64,000 bases of DNA from an uncultured Clostridia bacterium (GTDB lineage: Bacteria; Bacillota; Clostridia; Oscillospirales; Ruminococcaceae), in contig CANQXS010000004.1 in assembly GCA_947627875.1 (NCBI GenBank), positions 62,001 through 126,000 of the forward strand, in the 5' to 3' direction. The notes beneath the pieces were generated by a model. That model was not told where the DNA came from. It did not search any database and saw nothing but the letters and a program-made list of their open reading frames with translations. Shown piece after piece: positions 43,528 through 51,402 of this stretch. Numbering within the stretch: position 1 is the stretch's first letter; each line of letters begins with the position of its first letter. A program made the translations under genes and the position numbers.

Positions 43528-44843
43528 GCGCGATCCGCAAAACCTGGCGCATAGAGGGTATGCACTGCCCGCACTGCGAGACGGCGGTGCGGCGCGCACT
43601 TATAGGCGTGTCGGGGCTTTCCGAGGTCAACGTGAGCTTCCCGAACGGAACGCTGACTGCGCTGTGGGACGAAAAGCAGTTGCAGGAAAAGGAGATCGAC
43701 GCGCGTTTGCGGGAGGCCGGCTACGGTCTGATTTGCGGGACAAAGCGCGCAGGGTGGCTGCGCGAGGTCCTAAGGCTGCTTTCGGCGCTCGCGGCGGCGG
43801 GGATTTTATACCTGCTGCTCACGCGGACTGCCGTTGCCGACCTAATGCGCGCGTTCCCGACGGCTCGCGCAAGTATGGGACTGGGCGCGCTGTTTGCCGT
43901 GGGGCTGGCTACATCGCTGCATTGCGTGGCGATGTGCGGCGGTATCAACCTTGCTCAGAGCGCGGCTTCGGCTCAGCGCGGTGCGAAGCCGTCGCGGGCA
44001 AATATTCTCTATAATCTCGGACGCCTGTGCTCCTATACGCTGATAGGCGGCATCGTGGGTGCGTTGGGAACGGCGCTGAGCATCACCAATACCGCGAAGG
44101 CGGCGATTCAGATCTTTGCGGCGGCGTTTATGCTGTTAATGGCGCTGAACCTGCTGGGCGGCTTCGCCGGACTGCGCAAGTTCACGTTCCGTCTGCCCGA
44201 AAGCTTGAGCAAACGGCTGTTATCGCGCTCCGTCGGGAAGTCCTCATTCGTCATCGGGCTGGCAAACGGTCTGATGCCCTGCGGTCCGTTGCAGGCGATG
44301 CAGGTCTGCGCGCTTTCTTCGGGCAGCTGGTGGCGGGGCGCGCTGTCTATGTGCTGCTTCTGCTTGGGTACGATCCCGCTGATGCTGGGCGTGGGACTGG
44401 TCAGCGGCAAGCTGAACAAGCGCTTCGCCAAACCGATGCGTTACGCCTCAGCCGCGCTGGTGCTCGCAATGGGCGTGAGTGCGCTGGCGAGCGGGTTGGC
44501 GCTGGCGGGCGCTGTAACTCCGGCTGCAAAACCAACGGGTGAAGACGGCGTGGCAATAGTGCAGGACGGTGTGCAGTACGTCCGCTCAGAGCTGGACTAC
44601 GGAGGCTATCCCGTCATCACCGTGCAGGCGGGTATCCCTGTGGAATGGACGATCCACGCCGAAGAAGACCGCATCAACAGCTGCAACCACGAGATCTACA
44701 TTCCCAAGTTTGACCTCAGCGTTACTCTGGAACCCGGCGACAACCTGATCCGCTTTACCCCGGACACCGCGGGTTCGATACCCTATACCTGCTGGATGGG
44801 GATGATCCGCAGCACGATATATGTGACAGACGACGCGGCATAA
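43524..44843 (+). CDS. Three-part membrane protein: HMA domain, TauE/UreH-like membrane domain, cupredoxin-like domain
   Basis: A 439-residue protein. Residues 1-70 form a heavy-metal-associated domain with GMHCPHCE (Cys15, Cys18). A first helix near 78-100 leads to a six-helix DsbD_2/UreH-like domain with the paired motifs SLHCVAMCGG near 130 and ANGLMPCGPLQAMQ near 250. The end (about residues 335-439) looks like a cupredoxin, with potential copper ligands in NSCNHEIYI and PYTCWMGM. The fusion suggests moving or sensing copper (or another soft metal) or electrons across the membrane, with the upstream Cys-rich lipoprotein as outer partner. Direction and metal are inference. High-GC codon use unlike its neighbours. 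Confidence 0.7.
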   Translation: MSAIRKTWRIEGMHCPHCETAVRRALIGVSGLSEVNVSFPNGTLTALWDEKQLQEKEIDARLREAGYGLICGTKRAGWLREVLRLLSALAAAGILYLLLTRTAVADLMRAFPTARASMGLGALFAVGLATSLHCVAMCGGINLAQSAASAQRGAKPSRANILYNLGRLCSYTLIGGIVGALGTALSITNTAKAAIQIFAAAFMLLMALNLLGGFAGLRKFTFRLPESLSKRLLSRSVGKSSFVIGLANGLMPCGPLQAMQVCALSSGSWWRGALSMCCFCLGTIPLMLGVGLVSGKLNKRFAKPMRYASAALVLAMGVSALASGLALAGAVTPAAKPTGEDGVAIVQDGVQYVRSELDYGGYPVITVQAGIPVEWTIHAEEDRINSCNHEIYIPKFDLSVTLEPGDNLIRFTPDTAGSIPYTCWMGMIRSTIYVTDDAA

Positions 44844-44913
44844 AATGAAAACCGATGCAAAATCCGAACCCGTTGAAACAGCGGAATGACTTGAATCAAC
44901 TGTCAAAAATTGA

Positions 44914-45090
44914 ACGGACAGCTTAAATCACGAAGCCACAGCCTGCGGCAGGGCGTTTATAAGGCTTTATTATGCCGTCAGCCCGACGCTTGTAACGCTG
45001 TTCGGCAATTTAAAGTGCTTCAACCTATTCCGGAGAAGGATTTTAGACGGATTTGTCGCAAAGCTCCAAAAATCGGCAAAATGGCGGTAG
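44914..45090 (+). pseudogene. C-terminal remnant of a CFI-box-type protein
   Basis: The frame bounded by TGA at 44911 and TAG at 45088 encodes AFIRLYYAVSPTLVTLFG and FRRRILDGFVAKLQK, which resemble the helical C-terminal end of CFI-box proteins common in gut Clostridia. There is no start codon or ribosome site and the Cys-Phe-Ile box itself is absent. It runs opposite to another remnant, with a junction near 45090-45130. Confidence 0.45.
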
Positions 45091-45091
45091 C

Positions 45092-45347
45092 TCTGCTCCT
45101 CCTCACTCCAGCTCGGATTCATCGAGATATTAAAGACGACATAAGGCAGAATATCGCCGGGAATCAGGTCGATAATTTTCACGGGGTCGGAGTTGTACCA
45201 GGTGTCGATATGCACGATCCACATCGGGCTTTCGGGTGACACGGGATGGCGCATTTTAGCGGTTTCTGCGGCTTTTGTCGGCACGCACATGCCCATTCAG
45301 ATGCTCAGGCAAAGGAGGGCAGACGTAATATTTCTGATGATTTTCAT
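45092..45347 (-). pseudogene. Broken secreted protein with GH98-like N-terminal fragment
   Basis: An ATG at 45345-45347, two bases after the GH63-like gene's stop and with AGGAAAGG before it, begins a signal peptide (MKIIRNITSALLCLSI), but an in-frame TGA follows at codon 17. The frame then continues with MWIVHIDTW and KIIDLIPGDILPYVVFNIS, recalling the start of GH98-like secreted glycosidase domains. Homology stops near 45130 and the rest is antisense to the other remnant. It was probably the second gene of the GH63-like operon. Confidence 0.5.
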
Positions 45348-45349
45348 GG

Positions 45350-47053
45350 CTACCTTTCCTCTAAAAATTCATGAGCTAAAATGAACGCGCCGCTCGAGGT
45401 CCAGGTGTACGCCCTGTCTCTGAGACCGTCGCCGGTCAGAGCGTTGAAGTTCTCGGCAAAGCCGCTTTTTTGGCACATTTTCAGGAATTTTTCCGCGGCA
45501 GACCGCGCAAGCCCGACCTCGCCGCAGCGCTTAAGACCGTCGCAAAGGATAACGGTCGAGGGCGCCCAGATAGGCCCGCGCCAGTAGCCGTCGGGGCGGT
45601 AAAGCGTGCTTTCGAGGCTCTCGGTAGCGAAGCCGTGAGGGCTGATAAATCCTCCGCCTTTAAGGCGCTCGATCATCTTATCACGATATTCCTTCGGGAG
45701 CTTTTCGCCGAGTATCAGGGAAAGATACGGCAGCAGGCTTTTGTTTTCTATTGCCTCGCGGGCGCCGCTTTTGAAGGCGATCGGAAGCCCGTCTTTAAAG
45801 CACAGCTTTAAGAACAGTTTTAACAGATCCTCGGATTTTGATTTCCACTCCTGCGAGCGCTCAGGCATATTCAGCCGCTCGGCGAGATATGAGAGCGCCT
45901 GCATCTGCACTATAAGGAACGCCTGCAGATCCGGCGAGCAGACCGGCGGAACGGCGGCAAAAACGGTGGAATTATCCCAGCCGGAATCGTTTCCGTGAGC
46001 GTATTCCGAAAGACCGTCGCCGTCAAAATCGCGGTAATTCAGCCACCAAAGGGTCTGCGCCTCGAGCGCGGAATACGCCTCGGAGAGCTGCTCGGCGCTC
46101 GGCTCCATTCCTCCGTCGAGCATTTTTAAAAGCGTCCAGCCGTGGATGGGCGGTTTGACGTAGTTGCGGATTATCTTTGAATCGTTCACGCTGTCGGGGA
46201 GCCTGCCGGTCCCGTCGCGGTAATCGAACATTAACATAAACTGCTCCCAAGCCGCCTCGGGGTTCTTATACGAGAGCGCAAGCGCGTTGAAGCAGTGGTC
46301 CCAGCTCCAGACATTTGTCATGTGATTTTTTGACATCAGCATCGCCGGTCGCTTTAAAAAACCGCGCGGCGAAACATAAGCAGACCAGTTTACATACGCC
46401 CCTAAAGTTGATAAATCCTCATATTCGTGAGGCATATCGGGGTAACCGCGCTGAAACTCCGAGAGCTCCTCCGCGACGGTTTTCAGGCATTCGTCGAAGC
46501 CGTATTCGGGGCATTTGCGGTCCCACTCCGACGGCGTCTCCTTTATTACAAGCAAAAATCCGCCCTCGCCGAAGACCCTGAGCCGCGAAAATTCCGACGA
46601 CTGCTCGCGCCAGCGCTGTTCGAGTTCCGTTTTGCCCGACTGCGCCCAAATCGCGAAGCCGGTGTTGTTTTTGTAGCAGTTCACGAAATAGCAGTGCCGC
46701 CCGTCGGCGTCGAGCTCGTAAATATAGTCGTAGGGTCCGCTCTCGGTCATAAAATCGAGGAGGAGCGCGGAGTCCGCAGAGCCGCGTATCAAGAGGGTTT
46801 GCGGGTCAGGATAGCAAAAATCGAAGCGATATCCGCCCGATTTTAACGCAAGCGAGCCGCCGTCAAGTTCGGCAGCTATGCTTTCGCTCGGCAGAACGAT
46901 TTTTGCAACGACAGGTGTCGGCGCCGAACCGCTGACCGTCTTTAAATACAAACCGCGCGTAAGCCTGCCGCCCTGCCAATTATCGGGCAGCTCGGCGACA
47001 GCCATATAAGAGCCGAAGCGCGAAAACGGGATTTTTGAGATGTCGAATTTCAT
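45350..47053 (-). CDS. GH63-like (MGH1-type) glycoside hydrolase, intracellular
   Basis: A 567-residue protein without signal. The N-terminal 200 residues are a beta-sandwich; the remainder is an (alpha/alpha)6 barrel with MTNVWSWDHCFNALAL, DSVNDSK, HGNDSGWDNST (likely catalytic Asp) and GPIWAPSTVIL, the pattern of GH63 and mannosylglycerate hydrolase-type enzymes. It would act on alpha-linked oligosaccharides or a glycoside of small size; substrate unknown. The divergent AraC regulator 113 bp away is the likely controller, and a broken secreted GH98-like gene follows directly, so this was a small glycan-use locus. Confidence 0.8.
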   Translation of the reverse strand: MKFDISKIPFSRFGSYMAVAELPDNWQGGRLTRGLYLKTVSGSAPTPVVAKIVLPSESIAAELDGGSLALKSGGYRFDFCYPDPQTLLIRGSADSALLLDFMTESGPYDYIYELDADGRHCYFVNCYKNNTGFAIWAQSGKTELEQRWREQSSEFSRLRVFGEGGFLLVIKETPSEWDRKCPEYGFDECLKTVAEELSEFQRGYPDMPHEYEDLSTLGAYVNWSAYVSPRGFLKRPAMLMSKNHMTNVWSWDHCFNALALSYKNPEAAWEQFMLMFDYRDGTGRLPDSVNDSKIIRNYVKPPIHGWTLLKMLDGGMEPSAEQLSEAYSALEAQTLWWLNYRDFDGDGLSEYAHGNDSGWDNSTVFAAVPPVCSPDLQAFLIVQMQALSYLAERLNMPERSQEWKSKSEDLLKLFLKLCFKDGLPIAFKSGAREAIENKSLLPYLSLILGEKLPKEYRDKMIERLKGGGFISPHGFATESLESTLYRPDGYWRGPIWAPSTVILCDGLKRCGEVGLARSAAEKFLKMCQKSGFAENFNALTGDGLRDRAYTWTSSGAFILAHEFLEER

Positions 47054-47166
47054 AATTGCCTCCGAAACGTCTTGATATTGCAGATTCTTTATGATATAAT
47101 ATCACAAATAATCATTATAATCTACTGCAATTCTACTCAATTCTGATACTATTCTACGGAGGTCAT

Positions 47167-48021
47167 ATGCGCGAGAAACTTCATGAAAAGCTGCGACATA
47201 CGAGCGGCTATAAGCAGTTTGCGCTGTATCGGCAGCGAATGCCGGAGCTTTACCCGTTTACGCCGCTGCACTGGCACAGCGAATTTGAGATAAATTTCAT
47301 TGTCAGCGGGTGCGCGGACTATATCGTCGGCGACGAAAAATTTACCTCGCAGCCGGGCGACATCATCATCTCAGCTCCCAATATTTTACATTCCGCATAC
47401 CCGCACGGCGAAGTGACGCAGGTTTATGAGGTGTTTTTGTTTTCGGCGGATATACTTGGGGCGGCTGCGGGCGATCGGTTCTCAAGTGAGATTTTGCTGC
47501 CGATAGTCAGCGGAGAAATGCGCATAGATCCGCATATTACGCCGCTTCACGCATATTACAGCGAGCTGCGTACATCGGTCGAAAACATAATTTCAGGGGC
47601 ATTGGGCGACAGCGCCGGTCATGATTTACTGATCAAAAGCGAGCTGGCGCGGCTGTTTTGGCTGATGCTGGAGGCGGGCGACATCGCAAAACCCGAAAAA
47701 AGCAGGGTGACAAGCGAGATTATCCGACCGGCTATCGACTATATGAATCTGCATTATACGGAAAACATAACCGTTTCGCAGCTTGCGAAGACGGTCAGCC
47801 TGAGCGAGAGCTATTTCATGCAAAAATTCCGCGAAGCCGCCGGGATCAGCGCGATAGAATACCTCAATCAGATCAGGGTGAGAGCGGTCTGCGCTCAGCT
47901 TGCCGGCACAAAAAAGCCCGCTGCCGAGATCGCTTTCGGCTGCGGGTTCAGAAATCTTGCAAATTTTAACAGGGTGTTCAAGAGTGTGACAGGAAAAACG
48001 CCGAGGGAGATGAGAGGGTGA
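47167..48021 (+). CDS. AraC-family transcriptional regulator
   Basis: A 284-residue regulator with an N-terminal cupin-like sensor domain (LHWHSEFEINFIVSG, QPGDIIISAPNILHSAYPHG) and two C-terminal helix-turn-helix motifs (ITVSQLAKTVSLSESYFMQKFR and AEIAFGCGFRNLANFNRVFKSVTGKTP). It is divergent from the GH63-like gene and probably activates it in response to a sugar. In the gap, TTCTAC-type hexamers recur (CAATTCTACTCAATTCTGATACTATTCTAC region, 47129-47158) and may be binding sites. CGGAGG lies five bases before the ATG. A terminator follows. Confidence 0.9.
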   Translation: MREKLHEKLRHTSGYKQFALYRQRMPELYPFTPLHWHSEFEINFIVSGCADYIVGDEKFTSQPGDIIISAPNILHSAYPHGEVTQVYEVFLFSADILGAAAGDRFSSEILLPIVSGEMRIDPHITPLHAYYSELRTSVENIISGALGDSAGHDLLIKSELARLFWLMLEAGDIAKPEKSRVTSEIIRPAIDYMNLHYTENITVSQLAKTVSLSESYFMQKFREAAGISAIEYLNQIRVRAVCAQLAGTKKPAAEIAFGCGFRNLANFNRVFKSVTGKTPREMRG

Positions 48022-48059
48022 GGATTTTTCTTGATTTGCGCTTATCAGTCGTAAATCGA

Positions 48060-48105
48060 CCCGCTCATTCTTCCAAATTGCATGAATGGGCGGGTATTTG
48101 GATTT
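48060..48105 (+). terminator. Terminator of the AraC regulator gene
   Basis: CCCGCTCATTC (48060-48070) pairs with GAATGGGCGGG (48084-48094), followed by TATTTGGATTTTT. Confidence 0.65.
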
Positions 48106-48214
48106 TTGGTTGCTGAGCGCCGAATCTTTTGTCGTTCTCATCTCAATCAAGAACACTGAACGATCAAAAAGTCTGCCGATGCCGGCTCGGCAGAAATCTC
48201 TTTTAAATCCGTCT

Positions 48215-48242
48215 CAAAAAAATCCCCCTCAGAGAGGGGGAT
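48215..48242 (-). terminator. Terminator of the BlaI-LRR transcript
   Basis: ATCCCCCTC and GAGGGGGAT (48222-48242) with a three-base loop; on the minus strand a run of T follows at once. Confidence 0.88.
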
Positions 48243-48286
48243 AAAATCTGCAAGCCGTCTGGATAACCGTCTTGCCTTTTTAAACT

Positions 48287-48473
48287 CTACCGTTCCGTTT
48301 CTGTTTCGGCAGAAGCAACCGTAACGGGGTTGGTCGAATAATTTATCAGACGGAAAACGTAATCGCCGCTGTCGGGTATATCAAATTCCACATCGCAGTC
48401 GCTCAGCCTACCCTTTTTAAACACAGATTTCAGGCGCTTTTCAACTTGTGCTTCTGTAAATCTTTTTTGACAT
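48287..48473 (-). pseudogene. Small frameshifted gene after the LRR protein
   Basis: An ATG at 48471-48473 is followed by an A run. The frame from this ATG stops after ten codons, but removing one A joins a 60-codon frame reading FTEAQVEKRLKSVFKKG, then DVEFDIPDSGDYVFRLINYS, which looks like real protein of an extracytoplasmic type. It may be a broken small gene or the end of a deleted larger one. It sits between the LRR gene and its terminator, so it is transcribed with it. I do not recognise the family. Confidence 0.4.
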
Positions 48474-48490
48474 TATTAAACCATTCTTTC

Positions 48491-49822
48491 TTAATCTAAA
48501 TCTATGACATCTATCAGCAAAACATTGCCGGTGTTTGAAAGCCATTCCTCGTCCTTTTCGATTGCCGCCCACTGATCGTGCGTACCTTTGAACAAAATCT
48601 TTTCAACCGAGCCTCCGTGAGAATCTATCGCGCTTATTGCCGCCTTTTCTATCTTTTCGAGACTTGCGGGAAGCAAGATCTCGTCTATCCTTTCAAAATC
48701 CGATACTGCGTGGCTTTTCAGAAGAGTCACGCCCTCGGGGATAGAGACCCTGTCTGCGTCGGTATTTGCGTAAGCGAAAGGCCCGATGATTTTAATGCTT
48801 TCGTCGGTCGGTACGCTGTCGGGGTCCGGTGCAAGAATCAGCTCGCCCGTTTCGCGCACGATAATGCAGTTGTTCGAACTGTAATATACCGAATTTTCCT
48901 CGCTGACGGTTATTTCGGAGATCCCGCCGTTATCGGAAAAAACGTATTTCCCGCCGAAAGCCTCAAAGCCGATCTCGGTAACGTGAGACGGAATATATAC
49001 GCTTGCGATATCGGTACCCAAAAAAGCTCGGCTGCCGATTTTTTCAAGGCTATCGGGCAATTCTATTTCGGTCAGCGGGTTTCCCAAAAACGCATTCGAG
49101 CCGATTTCTTTAATTCCGCTCGGCAGAATAATTTCTTCAAGCCTTGCTATATCGAAAGCGGATTTCGAAACGGTTTTAATGCTTTTCGGCAGCTCGATGT
49201 GCCTGAGCGAATTGCAGACGTTAAACGCATATTCGCCTATTGACTCGACTCCGTCGGGCAGCACAACGCTCTCAAGCAGTGTGCAGCGGGTGAACATATA
49301 CGCGGGAATCACGGTCAGGTTTTCGGGCAATGTTACTTCGGCGAGCTTTGAGCATTCCTCAAAAAGATGCACGCCTAAATTTTCAATACTTTTTGGCAAA
49401 ATCGCTCTTTCGAGCTTCTCGCATTTATAAAAAGCATAGTCCTCGATGATCCTGACGCTGTTCGGAACGGCAATCTCGGTTATCGATGTGCCGGCAAAGG
49501 CGCTTTCTCGGATAACCTCAACGGTATCGGGAATCGTCACCGATGTAATTTCGGATTTAAATCTGAACGCCCGCTCGCTGATCTCTTTTATCGGCACGCC
49601 TTTATATTCTGCGGGAATTATAATATCCGTTCCCTCATAGCTGCCTATCCCCGTGACGGTGTAGCTGCTTCCGTCGCCGCTCAATTCCATTGCGAGAACT
49701 TTTTCGCCGCCGTCGCTGACGCCGACCTCCTTTTGAGGATGACTTTGTAAATAAACAAAGAGGGAAATAAAAGCGGCAAGAAGTACAAACCCTAAAACAA
49801 AACTCGGAATATATTTTTTCAT
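48491..49822 (-). CDS. BspA-like leucine-rich-repeat surface protein
   Basis: A 443-residue protein with an N-terminal hydrophobic segment (about residues 6-26) that may be an uncleaved anchor, exposing the rest outside the cell. From about residue 75 it consists of LRR_5 repeats of about 23 residues, such as VTIPDTVEVIRESAFAGT and VVLPDGVESIGEYAFNVC, the BspA type involved in binding or protein interaction. No LPXTG. It starts 14 bp after a BlaI-type repressor gene and is presumably controlled by it, although such repressors usually precede a BlaR/MecR sensor or a resistance gene. Ligand unknown. Confidence 0.85.
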   Translation of the reverse strand: MKKYIPSFVLGFVLLAAFISLFVYLQSHPQKEVGVSDGGEKVLAMELSGDGSSYTVTGIGSYEGTDIIIPAEYKGVPIKEISERAFRFKSEITSVTIPDTVEVIRESAFAGTSITEIAVPNSVRIIEDYAFYKCEKLERAILPKSIENLGVHLFEECSKLAEVTLPENLTVIPAYMFTRCTLLESVVLPDGVESIGEYAFNVCNSLRHIELPKSIKTVSKSAFDIARLEEIILPSGIKEIGSNAFLGNPLTEIELPDSLEKIGSRAFLGTDIASVYIPSHVTEIGFEAFGGKYVFSDNGGISEITVSEENSVYYSSNNCIIVRETGELILAPDPDSVPTDESIKIIGPFAYANTDADRVSIPEGVTLLKSHAVSDFERIDEILLPASLEKIEKAAISAIDSHGGSVEKILFKGTHDQWAAIEKDEEWLSNTGNVLLIDVIDLD

Positions 49823-49836
49823 AATCGCTCCTTACG

Positions 49837-50259
49837 TTATCGCGCCCCGCTGCTTCCGACCGCCGGAAGTCCGGAGATATCGGTATTGAGTTTATCGGCG
49901 ATTTCCAGTTTGTCTACGAGCTTTTTGAGATTCTCGATTTCGGAGCGGCTCAGCTTTTTGCCGTCTAAAAGCGCAGCGAAAAGCCCGTCGACAGAGCCCT
50001 CAAACATCTTGTCTATAAGCTCGTTGGTTCTTTCGTCCTGGATCTCCTTCTTCGATACCTTTGCCCTACAGATAAAATTCGGTTCGATTCGCTCAATGAC
50101 GCCTCTTTTTACGCACCTCTTTATAAGAGTGTAGGTCGTATTGATGTTCCAACCTTCTTCTTTTGCCAAAACTTCGGCTATGTGCTTTGCGCCGCATTCA
50201 CCGTCGCGCCATAAAACCTTCATTACCTTAAGCTCGGCATCGGGGATTCTTTCTTCCAA
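49837..50259 (-). CDS. BlaI/MecI-family repressor
   Basis: A 140-residue winged-helix repressor: PDAELKVMKVLWRDGECGAKHIAEVLAKE, then NINTTYTLIKRCVKRGVIERI, and a dimerisation helix region (SVDGLFAALLDGKKLSRSEIENLKKLVDKLE). The open frame starts at 50292, but AAAGGAGG ends seven bases before the TTG at 50257-50259, which aligns with the family N-terminus. Two BlaI-like dyads overlap its promoter, so it represses itself and the downstream LRR gene. No BlaR1-type membrane sensor protease is adjacent; the inducer is unknown. The tail is unrelated to BlaI of staphylococci. Confidence 0.88.
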   Translation of the reverse strand: MEERIPDAELKVMKVLWRDGECGAKHIAEVLAKEEGWNINTTYTLIKRCVKRGVIERIEPNFICRAKVSKKEIQDERTNELIDKMFEGSVDGLFAALLDGKKLSRSEIENLKKLVDKLEIADKLNTDISGLPAVGSSGAR

Positions 50260-50298
50260 AGTCCTGACCTCCTTTATCGGATCTGTAATCACGGTTAT

Positions 50299-50316
50299 AT
50301 ACTACACCCGTAGTAT
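50299..50316. promoter_or_regulatory. BlaI-type operator 1
   Basis: Perfect seven-base dyad ATACTAC-ACCC-GTAGTAT, close to the known TACTACA/TGTAGTA core. It covers the -10 box of the repressor promoter (TTGACA at 50320-50325 on the minus strand, TAGTAT at 50297-50302). Confidence 0.85.
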
Positions 50317-50325
50317 GGACTTGTC

Positions 50326-50345
50326 AATACTACATTTGTATTATT
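50326..50345. promoter_or_regulatory. BlaI-type operator 2
   Basis: Near-perfect dyad AATACTAC-ATTT-GTATTATT (seven of eight pairs), centred about 28 bp from operator 1 and just upstream of the -35 box; paired operators are usual for BlaI/MecI. Confidence 0.75.
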
Positions 50346-50417
50346 AACAGAAAATTTACAATTCGTTCTGCACATCGGCAGACCGAAAACCAGAATAACA
50401 GCGGAAAGACAGCAAAC

Positions 50418-50457
50418 AAAAAGCTACGGAGCCGAAAAATCGGCTCCGCCTGCTTTT
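50418..50457. terminator. Terminator of the NlpC/P60-like gene
   Basis: GGAGCCGA (50428-50435) and TCGGCTCC (50440-50447), extended by AAAAAGC and GCTTTTT on the outside, so it can work in both directions. Confidence 0.8.
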
Positions 50458-50493
50458 TATGAAAATGAAAGTAAGGAGGAATGAGATGATGTC

Positions 50494-51222
50494 TTAATTA
50501 ACCGACGGGCGTATTCCCGTCACAAACCGCGAGGTCCAGTAGCCTGTGGTGATGTTCGCGGTCTTAACCGCTTCTCCGGGCTTCGGCGCGTAAACTATAA
50601 GTCCGCCGCCGGCATATATCCCGCAGAAGCTCGCCTCTTCGCCGGGCTCGGCTGAGAAGTATACTATATCTCCCGAGGAAAGGTCGGAATAGGCGATTTT
50701 TTCTCCCGCTTCGACCTGGTCCTTAACGAGTCTCGGGAAGTCTATTCCCGCAGCCGTTACGCAGTAGTAAACGAGGCCAGAAGCGTCGAAGCCCTTTTCT
50801 GGTGAGCTTCCGCCCGATTCAAACTTAACTCCGAGCTGAGCGGCCGCGGTGTCGATTATCGTCTGGGCTATATGAACCGGGAGCGCTTCCGAAACGACCT
50901 CGGCGGGCTCGGTCACCTCGGGTTCAGTGACCTCGGGCTCGGTTGCCGCAGGTTCGGTGACTTCGGGTTCGGTAACCTCAGGCTCCTCGGTAACGGGAGC
51001 TTCGGTCTCGGGCGCCTCGGTTTCGGGCGGAAGAGTCTGCTCCGGTTCGGTAGTCGCTTCGCCGGGCGCTACGTCGCTTATTGCGGGAACGCTGCCCGCG
51101 GTAGTCTGATCTTTGGTAATTTCGGAATTCTGCTTTTCGGCTGCGCCGCAGGCGGCGAGCATCGCGCAGATAAGTATTCCCGCTATAATTGAATTGATAA
51201 TGCTGAGCTTGCATTTTTTCAT
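50494..51222 (-). CDS. NlpC/P60-like lipoprotein with all catalytic residues replaced
   Basis: A 242-residue lipoprotein: lipobox LAAC (Cys25), an acidic Pro/Glu/Thr linker with PEVTEP repeats (about residues 58-108), then an NlpC/P60 fold. Active family members cut peptidoglycan peptides with a Cys-His-polar triad in DCSGL, HVGIY and HAP. Here these read DASGL (Ala147), FCGIY (Phe199 in place of His) and VYAP (Tyr211), so peptidase activity is not expected. The fold otherwise looks complete (PRLVKDQVEAGEKI, LSSGDIVYF). A binding or regulatory role at the cell wall is inferred. It has its own promoter and terminator, arguing that it is a used gene and not debris. Confidence 0.85.
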   Translation of the reverse strand: MKKCKLSIINSIIAGILICAMLAACGAAEKQNSEITKDQTTAGSVPAISDVAPGEATTEPEQTLPPETEAPETEAPVTEEPEVTEPEVTEPAATEPEVTEPEVTEPAEVVSEALPVHIAQTIIDTAAAQLGVKFESGGSSPEKGFDASGLVYYCVTAAGIDFPRLVKDQVEAGEKIAYSDLSSGDIVYFSAEPGEEASFCGIYAGGGLIVYAPKPGEAVKTANITTGYWTSRFVTGIRPSVN

Positions 51223-51253
51223 TTTTGTAACCCCCTTCTTAAACTGTGATTAT

Positions 51254-51282
51254 ATTATAGCGCCTGAAATCGCGCAATTCAA
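51254..51282 (-). promoter_or_regulatory. Promoter of the NlpC/P60-like gene
   Basis: Minus strand TTGAAT (51277-51282) and TATAAT (51254-51259), 17 bp apart. Confidence 0.8.
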
Positions 51283-51349
51283 GAACAGAGCGATTACAAA
51301 TGGTTACGGTTTGATTACAGTTTGCGGGAAAATAATTACGAAAAAATTA

Positions 51350-51388
51350 CAGATAAAAAAGCGGCGGGAGAGGTAATCTCTCCGCCGC
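51350..51388 (-). terminator. Terminator of glmM-glmS
   Basis: GCGGCGGGAGA and TCTCTCCGCCGC (51361-51388) form a strong stem; the minus strand continues into a T run (51354-51360). Confidence 0.85.
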
Positions 51389-51402
51389 TTGAAAGCGATA
51401 TA

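Noticed and set aside
45345-45347. Idea that TGA is read as an amino acid (recoding or selenocysteine) in the GH98-like gene
   Set aside because: Many other genes here use TGA as stop, the TGA lies in a signal peptide where selenocysteine is not expected, and the protein is truncated anyway.
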